Part shown: positions 38,445 to 48,300 of the stretch, one piece after another
Numbering within the stretch: position 1 is the stretch's first letter
Layout of the letters: each line of letters starts with the position of its first letter
Assembly (NCBI GenBank): GCA_022453515.1
Contig: JAJNNY010000069.1
Span: 62,001-126,000 of the forward strand
Reading direction: 5' to 3'
DNA from: Astrocystis sublimbata
Lineage: Eukaryota; Ascomycota; Sordariomycetes; Xylariales; Xylariaceae
DNA: 64,000 nucleotides
Made by a program: the position numbers and the translations under genes
Notes under the pieces: model-generated
What the model saw: only the letters and a program-made list of their open reading frames with translations
Database searches by the model: none
What the model was told of the DNA's origin: nothing

Positions 38445-40404
38445 ATGCCGTTCTCCCTCTCCTTCACCATCCCCATACTATGCCTCCTCCTCGCTCTCGC
38501 ATCCTACATATTCTCCACCACGAGGCATTACCTACGTCTCGCACACATCCCCGGGCCCTTCTGGTGCCGCATCTCGAACCTGCCGCGGCTCTACTGGGTA
38601 TACCGGCGCAACGCGCACGAGGTGCACATCGCGCAGCACCGACAATACGGCAGCACCAACACCAACAAGAATGCCCCAACCGAGCCCTGGGCCCCCCTAA
38701 CCACTTACGGCCCGAACGCGGTATCAATCGGCAGTGCCTTCTCCCCTTCCTCGTCCTCTTCCATAATCGAAACAATCTACCCCCTGCGCACGCCCCTGCA
38801 AAAATCCAACTTCTACACCGTGATCCCGCCAATGCGCAAAGGCGTGATCCTCCCCGCGATCTTCAGCACGCAGGACGAAGGCTTGCACCGCATGCTGAAA
38901 AGACCTATCGCAGGCGTCTATTCTATGAGTAATGTTGTGTCTTTCGAGCCGCTTGTGGACAGCACTATTGCTGTTTTCCGGCAGGAGCTGGAGCGTCGGT
39001 TTGTTTGTAAGGAGGAGGACAAGAGCGAGGATAAGGGTAGGGTCTGTGATTTTGGGGTTTGGTTGCAGTATTTTGCGGTAAGAGATTGCACTTTTCACTT
39101 GCTTGCTTAATTCCCTACATTCTTTCTTAATGGATTACATGCAGCTGTGCCCAAAAAACCAAATATTTACTTTTACTAACTTTTCTTCCTTGCAAAGTTC
39201 GATGTCGTCGGCGAGATGACCTTTTCCAAACGCCTCGGATTCCTCGAAGAAGGGCGCGATGTAGAAGGCATTATCGCGAGCATTTGGCACTGGTTTGAAT
39301 ATGTCGCTGTGGTATGTTATGTTTCTGTTTCGTCTCTCCTTTTTAACCTTCCCCTTCCCCTTTCCTCCAAATCCACCAATGTCACCACCTCCACATCATC
39401 AACAACAAGTACACGACCAAACTCACCACCTCCCACTAAAAAAATATAGATCGGCCAAATCCCCTGGCTCGACAGCTCTGGGTCAAGAACCCGCTCATAT
39501 CCCGCCTGCGGCCCGCCAGGTGGTCGCCGATGGTGCAGTTCGCCAACAAGCGCGAGGCGGAGCGGCGCGCCATGGCGTCGGCCGGACATGTGGCGAGCAG
39601 CAATGACGTAAAAGTCAACGACCGAGACTTCCTGTCGCGGTTCCAGGCTGCGCTGGACAAAGACCCGTCGATCCCACGATGGTATGTCACGCAACCCCTT
39701 CATCGCCTTCCCCCTATTTCCCCCCTATTGTATAAGTAAGCACACGCACCCTCCACCTCACTAACCCCCCTCCCCATAGGGCCCTCCAAGCCTGGACCTC
39801 CTCCAACATCCTCGCCGGCAGCGACACAACAGCCATCTTCCTCCGCTCCATATTCCACAACCTCCTCACGCACCCCTCCACTCTCCAAAAACTGCGCTCC
39901 GAGCTCGACGCAGCAAATCTCTCCTCCCCCGTACTCTGGAAAGAAACCCATTTCCTTCCCTACCTACACGCAGTCTTCAAAGAAGCAGGCCGCCTCCACC
40001 CACCCTTCGGACTGCATCTCGAGCGCATCGTCCCTCCTGGGGGTCTCGAGATCTGCGGGCAGACCCTCCCCGCCGGCACAATCGTCGGCATGAATGCGTG
40101 GGTCGTGCATCGGGATCCAGAGGTTTTTGGGAATGATGCGGAGGAGTGGCGGCCTGAGCGCTGGCTGGAGGGTGGGGAGAAGATTAAGAGGATGGAAGCC
40201 GCACTGCTGACGTTTGGCGCGGGGAATAGGGTGTGTCTTGGGAAGCACATCTCGTATCTGGAGATCTTTAAACTGGTGCCGACGCTGCTGCAGGCTTATG
40301 AGTTTGAGTTGTTGGATGAGGCGAGGAGGTTAAAAGTGGAGAATCGCTGGTTCGTGCCGCAGTCTGGGTTCTTTGTGAGGTTGAGGGAGAGGCGGCGGGA
40401 GTAA
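38445..40404 (+). pseudogene. Cytochrome P450 monooxygenase with a frameshift in exon 3
   Basis: Exons 38445-39077, 39198-39311, 39450-39681 and 39780-40404 follow normal GT..AG rules. An N-terminal membrane anchor (LLLALASYIF) precedes the proline hinge (IPGPFWCRI). The I-helix is AGSDTT, the K-helix ExxR is EAGR, and the heme loop is FGAGNRVCLG with the Cys thiolate. It resembles pisatin-demethylase-like fungal P450s that hydroxylate or demethylate small molecules at the ER. In exon 3 the frame entering at 39450 reads IGQIPWLD and then fails; from 39476 the frame one base away reads LWVKNPLISRLRP and continues correctly into exon 4. One base appears to be missing at about 39474-39475 (GAC AG CTC). 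No intron fits. Unless it is a sequencing error, translation stops before the heme domain and the gene is dead. Confidence 0.85.
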
Positions 40405-40595
40405 GTGATGGGGAATTTTAATAGGCATGGGGAATTGTCACAATATTATGTAATTACCTACCTAAGGTAAATTGAAAGTACAGGGGCAATAAATAGTATG
40501 GCGGATGTGAAAGCGGCTTTCCCCCAAGAATCATCGAATGGAAAGGTAGATAGATGATGAAGAAACAGACGCACATATCCCTCTCATTTCCAACG

Positions 40596-42450
40596 CTAGG
40601 CAGTCTTCGAGGTTAAGCCCAAGATAATATCCGCGGCCCTCGCAGCCACAGCGTATATAGTAGCCACCAGATGCCCAGTGACTTGCAGGGGAATGACCGA
40701 GGCATCCACGACACGAACATTCTCTGTCCCGTACACAACTAGTCTTTCATCCACCGCTCCTCCCAACTCACGCGACATCATAGCCGCAGTGCCTAAGACA
40801 TGGCAATTTGGTACGACTATTGTTTGTCTGGTCAGCTAATCATTGCATGCGCATCTTGTTGAACGGCAAACACCTACTTTTGTTCCTTGCATAGGAATCC
40901 CACTGTTCATCAGTAGCATCAGAAGGTAACTCGTCGTCGTCAAGGTCGTGTTTACCCACGACGAGTTCAGCAGCAGGGCCAGTTCTCCAGAACTTCTGAG
41001 TCAAGCGACTGATAGCAATGAACGACCGCATATCATAGTCTATCTGGAACAACCGTGGGTCGATGTCCACCTTGTGAGCCTCGTTGGCATCGAAAGAACG
41101 TAAATGAACACTGCCTCTGGAGAATGGGAGGAGGGTCCAGTACTCAGAGGCGATCTGGTCGGAAGAGGTCATGGTGATCTCCGCGAGAGCAACCTTCTTT
41201 TTGAATATAAGTTCGTGTTGATGACGAAATATCGACTCTATTGCACTGGGGCCAACATGGCCTGAAGCAGATGCAACTGTTTGGGCCCATGCCGGCAGCT
41301 TTGCTTCAGTGGATCTGGTGTTCATAGACTTAGCTTCATGAACATGCATGGATATCGTTGGGACTTGGAAAACCAAAAGTAAGACATACTTCGCGATCGT
41401 ATCCGTCTTGTCTCCAAAGATATCCTCAGCCGTGACCAACGCTGCATAAGGGGTGAAAGATCCAGGTGTCGGGGTTTTTGGCTTATACGATAACGTCAAG
41501 TCCGGCTGATCTTGCAGGTTTTCCCCTACGCCGGGGAGGTCGATCCTGACATGGACGCCGAGCTTCGTTAGACGAGCCCGGCTTCCCACCCCTGACGCCT
41601 CCAGGATGGCTGGCGTGGCTAACGCCCCCGCTGAGATAATGGCTTCACCAGCTGGATTGAGCAAGGCTTCTTGAACATTTCCTTCTCCATCGAGGTACCT
41701 TACGCTGGTAGCTACCTCCTTTGCCCCCACAGAACCCTCATTCCATACCAAATTGAGCGCCGTACCTCTAACGAGGCGAAGATTCGGGCGTCCAGCAACA
41801 GGATAATAGAAGGCCGTCGCAGCGCTTTCGCGGCGCGTGGAATCTCGATCGATCATCATGGGCCGGACAGTAAACCCCCGCACCTTTCCTCCGTTCGCGT
41901 CCGCGCACTTCTGCACATTCAAGGCTTCCCATGTGGAGGCAAGAGCGGAGTAGAAGCTACCCGTCAATAGCTAAGAGGGATAGCAGATGTCGAGGTCGCC
42001 TCTTTTAGCGTGGAATTCGGGGTCAGGACCAGCACCGACCGCGATCTGTTCTGGGATGGGGTTCACGAAACGCTCTATATCGGTGTAGTAAGGCCATAGG
42101 GAATTCCAGTTCCAACCTGTAGCACCTAGCCGTTCCCAACCATTAATCTCTGTCACGGCTGCACGAATGTACATCATGCCATTGATTATACTCGTGCCGC
42201 CAACAAGCCTGCCTGCCGTGAACTCGACTGTGCGGTTGGCAAGTTGGCTTTGCGGCACAGAGTCGTACGCCCAGTCGATGGGGGTGTTTGCATTTTGCCC
42301 CCGATTGAAGGGGTCTGTGACGTTTGGGTTGTTGCGTTCATCGGGGCCGGGTTCGATCATCGGTACAGTTGTTTTCGGGTTGGCCGAGAGTCGATTAGCA
42401 ACTACTAACCCGGAGCTTCCGGCCCCAATAATGATATAATCGGGGGCCAT
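40596..42450 (-). pseudogene. GMC oxidoreductase with an in-frame stop
   Basis: Minus strand, exons 42450-41390, 41314-40878 and 40816-40596, 573 codons in all. The FAD motif DYIIIGAGSSGLVVANRLS directly follows the ATG at 42450, so unlike the GMC gene near 17 kb there is no signal peptide and the enzyme would be cytosolic. GGTSIINGMMYIRA, GVGENLQDQPD and the C-terminal [16 protein letters not shown] segment match aryl-alcohol-oxidase-like GMC proteins. Codon 160 is TAG (41971-41973); the same frame continues at once with LLTGSFYSALASTWEAL, conserved in the family, so this is a point nonsense change, not a gene end. The sequence just before it (CTATCCCTCTTAG) looks like a splice acceptor, but no consensus donor lies nearby and splicing there would remove conserved residues. 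Next to the P450, it may once have oxidised a cluster intermediate. Confidence 0.85.
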
Positions 42451-42923
42451 CTTCCCAGTTATGATATGAGCCGTTGTAATCAGGGGCAGACGGAGTAGAG
42501 GAAGGTCAAGTTTTGGATAGTTGCTCAAGGACAGTCAGGTGCAAAGGATAGTCGGAGGAAATTGATTGGTAGTTGTAGGTCTGGTTAATGCTAGTATATC
42601 ATTGGTGCTAGATCGAGGGAGGATGCATGAGCTGTGATCTACATGAGCTGTGATCTGTCCCATGCGATCGGATGAACCTTGGAGCCCAGTGAGGAACAGG
42701 TCAAGGTGACACGACAGCTACCCCTCGGTCGAGCGACAGGGGCGACGGGGGGAAGGAGAGGCGGGGCAGAAACAAGTGATTTAGGATTTTCAATACAAAG
42801 GGTATCATAAGATTCTGTAGAGTACAGCAGAACTAGAAGCGTGATAGTTCGGCAAATATGAAACCAGTTTTCCAAAAAGTCAAACGGAAAGGTAGATAAT
42901 GAAGGAACAGATGATATATCCCC
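42451..42923. other. Intergenic, nothing recognised
   Basis: 473 bp holding the promoter of the GMC gene and the 3' flank of the NADH kinase gene, which points the same way. No further gene seen. Confidence 0.6.
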
Positions 42924-44486
42924 TTAAGCCTCCCCAAACGGATAATTGAACTTCAAAAGCCCATTGAGTCCCCCAACCCACCCATCATCGTCCTCGGCGC
43001 CAGGGCCATGATTCGCAGGGGAGCGGATAACACAGGGCACACCCCCCACCCATCCGCCGTCCATACCACCACCACCGCACTCGCCATCAACACAGACATC
43101 CCTGCCGCGTCCCACCATCTCTCCCTCGACCCTGATCTCCATGCCTACCGTGACTCCAGCTTTTCTCTTCCCATCAATACTCACCTCCAGCTCCCTGCCG
43201 CGATTCTTCTCGCTCAGCCTTAGCACGACGCGCGAAGACTCGAGGGGAAGACCCAGGGGCCGGAAGGAGAGACTTCGCGCGCAGATGGGGGTGATGAGGA
43301 GGGCTTTGACGAGAGGGTGCATGATGGAGCCGCCGGCGGAGAGGGAGTAGGCTGTCGAGCCTGTCGGGGTGGAGACGAGGATGCCGTCGGCGACGGCTTC
43401 GGTCAGGAAGCGGCCGTTGACGAAGACGTCGATGATGGCGAGGTGTGGGTTCGGGCCGCGGTGGATGACGAGCTCGTTGATGGCGTGGAAGGCGGGCGAG
43501 ATGGGGTCGTTGCTTCGCCATCTGTTCTTCTTCTGGAGCGGGGGCTGGGCCTCTGGCGCGGGCGGCAGATTCTGTTGGGGCTCGGAGATGGACGTGGGCA
43601 TGAGACGGCTGTTGATGTCGTTGCCGTCGGCATCGTAGACTCCGACTTTGAGGCGGTTGCGCAGGAGCACTTTGGCGGAGCGCGATATGCCCATGGATTT
43701 CCCGCGCACGTGGCTCCAGGCGTCGAGGAGTGGTGGCTCTTGTTGTTGGCTTTGAGTCTGGTTAAAAGGGTGCGGAGGCGGCGGCGAGTTATTGGAGACA
43801 GCAGCAGCAGCAGCAGCAGCCGCCTGGGTATGCGGATCCTGCAGATCCTCGACGTCGCCGCGCGCGCGACTCCCGCTCATGTAGACCTGTCTCCAGGCGC
43901 GCTTGAACTCGTCGAATTTCCACTCGCCCAGAAAGCCGAGGGACCCCATGCTAAAGCTCAGCATGGGCGGCACCGAGGCGCATAGACTGAACAGACTCGC
44001 AGCGCGCAAGATGGTGCCGTCGCCGCCGAGGGTGGCCACAATGTCGATCTTGTCGTGGAAGGAGGTCGGGTCGGCGGTGTATACGGGAAACGGGAGAGAC
44101 TCGTGGACTTCGGCTGCAATACGGCGCTCGAATACGATGTTGGCTCCGGGGTATTCGGAGTGGACATGTTGGGCGAACTCGAGGGTGGAGGCGGTGACTT
44201 GCGGGGCGCGGAACTTGGGGATGATTAGCACGTTGCGAGGGGGCGAGGGCCAGTGCAGAGACAGCAGAGGCGACGTGGTGCTCTCGCGGTACCGGGGCTG
44301 GATGCGAGGGGGCAGTGCGGCGATGTCGAGGATCTCGCGACGAGGGAGCGTAGTGGAGAAGAGTCGAGTGGTTGGCCATGTCGAAGCAGCTGGTGTGGCT
44401 GTGATGGACGGGATGGCTTGTCGTCGTAGGCGAAGAAGCCGCGAGCGCAGAGGGCTCAAGCCAGGCAGGGAAGCCGGGTGCAACAT
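42924..44486 (-). CDS. POS5: Mitochondrial NADH kinase (Pos5-like)
   Basis: Single exon, 520 aa from ATG 44486. The Arg/Ser-rich, acid-free N-terminus (RSRLLRLRRQ, then TRLFSTTLPRR) is a likely mitochondrial presequence. NAD-kinase motifs are TLGGDGTIL, FSMGSLGFL, NELVIHRGPNPH and DGILVSTPTGSTAYSLSAGGS. The enzyme phosphorylates NADH to NADPH with ATP and supplies matrix NADPH. Two low-complexity insertions (a polyalanine tract coded by a GCAGCA run near 43800, and a Pro/Gln-rich stretch) lengthen it relative to yeast Pos5. It is intact and looks like a housekeeping gene lying between secondary-metabolism genes; a supporting role in supplying NADPH cannot be excluded. The symbol is by homology. 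Confidence 0.92.
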   Translation of the reverse strand: MLHPASLPGLSPLRSRLLRLRRQAIPSITATPAASTWPTTRLFSTTLPRREILDIAALPPRIQPRYRESTTSPLLSLHWPSPPRNVLIIPKFRAPQVTASTLEFAQHVHSEYPGANIVFERRIAAEVHESLPFPVYTADPTSFHDKIDIVATLGGDGTILRAASLFSLCASVPPMLSFSMGSLGFLGEWKFDEFKRAWRQVYMSGSRARGDVEDLQDPHTQAAAAAAAAVSNNSPPPPHPFNQTQSQQQEPPLLDAWSHVRGKSMGISRSAKVLLRNRLKVGVYDADGNDINSRLMPTSISEPQQNLPPAPEAQPPLQKKNRWRSNDPISPAFHAINELVIHRGPNPHLAIIDVFVNGRFLTEAVADGILVSTPTGSTAYSLSAGGSIMHPLVKALLITPICARSLSFRPLGLPLESSRVVLRLSEKNRGRELEVSIDGKRKAGVTVGMEIRVEGEMVGRGRDVCVDGECGGGGMDGGWVGGVPCVIRSPANHGPGAEDDDGWVGGLNGLLKFNYPFGEA

Positions 44487-45325
44487 GTCTCAGCTGCAGG
44501 GCCGGCGACGATGCCCAGATTCTGGCGGTGGAGCTGCTGGCTCGATTGGCGACGAGTCGATGACAGTGACGAGGGCAAGCTAAGGACGACAAGATGCTGT
44601 GCGAAGTTGCATTCTTCCTAGTAGCATAACTGCCCCAAGAAACAAGGCGATTTCTTTTTCGATCGAGGACTATCAAGCCACCAAGTTTGGAGAAATTGGG
44701 AATGGATGGGAAAGCCGAGGAAAAGCGAAGGGCAAAGTCAACCCATGATCAGAGCTAAATCGAAAATTGTCGGTGGCGATCCACCTGTGCGGTATCGGAT
44801 GTGTATATATTGACTGAGTGATCTATTTCGATAGTCTAGTTTTGCCGTCGGATGCTGTGAGGCAGAGGTTGACGAGTGATGAATAAAGAGCGCCTCAAGC
44901 TGCGTGTTACGACAATGTAAGTCGCATGTTAAATGAAGATGAAGATGGCAAAAGGTCACAAGATCGAAATGGAAGGCAGAAAAGGTACCTAGGTACCTGC
45001 CCCGCGTTGATTGCCGCCCCGCCGCCCCGCTTAACATACTTGCCGGATCGACCACGCACGGGCCAGGCAAGGATCCAGGGTTCTGGGACCGGGGTAAAGC
45101 AGGGTTTATTGATTGGTCGACATTAGGTGCATCTAAGAAACCAGCTGTGTACCCGTTACCAGACATGGAGGATAATTAAAAATTAAATATATTTTGAACT
45201 GCCATATTATATAATAATGATTAATAACTTGAGATATATGAAAGCTCTCTAGTAGATATTCTATTATTTCTTCCCACTCTATGCCAACTTGCCCTTCCCC
45301 CCCTTCCTCTTTCCCTCTAAAACCC
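44487..45325. other. Intergenic with AT-rich block
   Basis: No gene. It contains the NADH kinase promoter, a TACCTAGGTA palindrome (44986-44995) and a strongly AT-rich block at about 45170-45265 just beyond the 3' end of the PKS-NRPS. Confidence 0.55.
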
Positions 45326-48300
45326 TTATTCCCTCCCCTTCACAAACCTCGGAAACACCAACGACTTCAGGCTCTCAGCATTCGCAAAGACCGTTGCCAC
45401 CGCGACATGCAGCCCGGCCCTCTCCGCCAGCGCCGCCCACTCGCCCATCGGCAGCTCGCGGCACCGCATCTCACCACCGCTCTCCCGCTCCAGGTACCGC
45501 CCCATCTCCGCCAGCGGGATCGTGAGGTCGCCCGTCTGGTGCACATACGTGACGCCCGAAAGCACCGCTGTGCTACCCTCTCTTATTAACCGTGCCATCT
45601 TGTTGTTGTCCTTGCTTCCAGCACAAACATCACCAACAATATTCCTCGCCACATTCTCCACCCCAACAAGATCCAACGTGCCCCTCAGACGCTCCGAGAC
45701 AGGCACAGCCCTCAGCTCGCGCGAGAAGTGCAGCATGCTCTGCAGCAGATCAAACTGCGCCTCGCCATCCCTCTCACCCGCCAACACCTCGTCCTTCGGC
45801 CGCATAATGCTCGACGGCCGATGGATCCAAACTTCCATTCCAGAGGCCGCACTCGCTTTTTCCAACAGCACCTCGCTCGCCCACTTCGAAGACGTGTACC
45901 CGTCAACCCCATCTCTCGGCGGCGGCACCTCCGCCACTGAAACCTCGCGGAAGACTTCGCGGTCGGCAAACATCGCCGTGCCGGCTGTTGATACGTAGTG
46001 CAGCGGGATGCGCCGCGGCGCACACAGACGCAGGAGCTCGCGCGTCGAGTCCACGTTTGCGGCGCGTAGGCTGTGGTAGTTTTTCAGATGCGATACGTCT
46101 GCGCCGTTGTGGATTACTGCGTCGGCAAGCGCGAATATCGAGGCTGCTGTGGCTGGCGAGAGACCGAGATTGGGCTCGCGCAGGTCGCCGGAGTGGTATA
46201 CCACGCGACTGCTCGGGTCGTGGGCGAGCTGGCCTGTCTGTATGCGGCGGTCGAGGTGGCGGATGGCGATGCAGAGGATCTGCGTGATGCTGGGTGACGC
46301 GACGAGCTCCTTTAGTAGTTGCTGTCCTAAGAAACCTGTCGCTCCCGTCAGCACTACCACCCTCGGCGGCGTTGACGGGCGGGCGTGATCATATTGGCGG
46401 CCCCTCGTCGGTTCAAAAAGAGGCTGAGGGACACTAGTTTCCGCGTCCCAGTCAATGAGCCTCTGATCAGTCGTGGTTATGGTCGTGGTTGTTTCAACCC
46501 TCTGTTCCACATCTACAAGCCGCGCCATGCCACTCACCGTGCTGGATTTAAACAGTTGCACGAGAGGAATCAGAGCCCCTAGGCTTTTCCGTATCTGCGC
46601 CTGCACCTCAATCAACAGCATCGACGTCCCGCCCGCCTGGAAGAAGTCCGTGTCGGCGTGCAGTGCGTCAGCTTGGATCATGTCGCCCTCCAAGACTCCG
46701 GCCCAGATAGCAATCATCCGCTTCTCTATCACCGTCGGCGGGCGTGCGGCAGCCGGAGCCGCCCCGCCCGTGAACTGGATCGGAAGCGCTGCCACCGCAG
46801 CGCGGTCCAGCTTCCCCGCGCTCGTCGTTGGCATCGTGTCCAGCGGCACTAGAATCGTCGGACACACGGCCTCGGGCAACGGCAATCTCTCGCAGAGAGC
46901 CTTGAGGTAGTTCGTCTTGTCTCGAGAAACACCCTCCTCAGACGCTGGCGAAAATACGACATGGCCGACCAGCACCTGCGCCTGAGCCTCCGCGCGACTG
47001 GACACCACCACCTCCGCAATGGCCCCCTCGGCGCATGCTAGAATGACCCTCTCGACTTCCTGCAAGTCAACGCGCATCCCGCGAATCTTAAGCTCCGTAT
47101 CGCCACCCATGCGTCCCTCAACGAGCAAACACCCGCTATCCAGCAAGCGTCCACGATCTTTAGTGCGGTACATAGTCGTCCAGCCCCTCGTCAACTCCTT
47201 TTCACTCGCAAACACATCCTCGACAAACGCCTGGCCCGAAAGCTCAGCGTGATTCAAGTACCCCGCCGCGACCGAGGCCCCTCCAATCACGACTTCCCCC
47301 GGCAGACCAACAGGCAGCAACCGCATCTGCTCGTCGACGATGTAGATAGCCTCGCCCGGCGAGGGCCGTCCAGCCGGTATACTACTTCCAATTCCACCTT
47401 CACCACCTTACGCCTCGGCATCCCGGTATTCGAGCTCGATCTTCGCCGAGCAGAATGTCGTCTCCGTGGGTCCGTAGCCGTTGAAAAGTCGCAAATCACT
47501 CTTTCCGAGATCGCGGAAGCGAGTTAAAAGGTTATGCGTCGCGGCCTCGCCGCCGCTGAGGGCTTTTGTCCACGCGCTGAGACGTAAGCTCGCGCTGTCG
47601 CCGTACCGGAGCCAGCTGGCGTACTCGGACGGCGTGGCGCAGGTGAAGGTTATGTTTTGTTGTGTTATGAGTTCTGTGATGGCTAGGGCGTCGCCGCGGA
47701 TTTCTGAGGGGGTGAGGCAGATGGATCCGCCGAGGGAGAGGCCGAGCAGGATTTGTAGGACGGACATGTCGAAGTTGAACGAGCTTTGCTGGAGTACGGT
47801 GGTGTTGGGCCCGAGGTCGAAGACGGAGGTCATGGCTTCGATTTCGTGGGAAAGACTGCTGTGGGTTATGAGGACACCCTTGGGCGTGCCGGTTGAGCCG
47901 CTTGTGTAGAGACATACGGCGGTGTCGTCGGGAGTTGCGAGGGGAGGTATGTGCTCGCTTGAAGACACTGACGCGAGAGAGGAGATGTTGATGGTCGGGG
48001 CTGAGGTCTGGAGATGCGTGGACCGTGTTTCGGCCGCCTTGTCCACTACTAGGGCGGCGGGCTGGCAGTCTCGGACCACGGCCGCTAGGCGCGAAATGCG
48101 TGTTTTGGAGTCCAGGGGCACGTATACCGCCCCGACCTTCCAGATCGCTAGCATCGAGGCGACCCAATCAGATCCAGACTCCTGATACACGCCTACAAAT
48201 TGGCCGGGCTCGACGATACCTAGGAGCGCCGTGGCGATGGTGTTTGATCGGTTCTCTAGCTCCGCATATGTGACGGGAGCTTTGGAAACGGCCACCACGG

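Noticed and set aside
45170..45265. Transposon remnant in the AT-rich block
   Set aside because: No terminal repeats, target duplication or coding trace visible.
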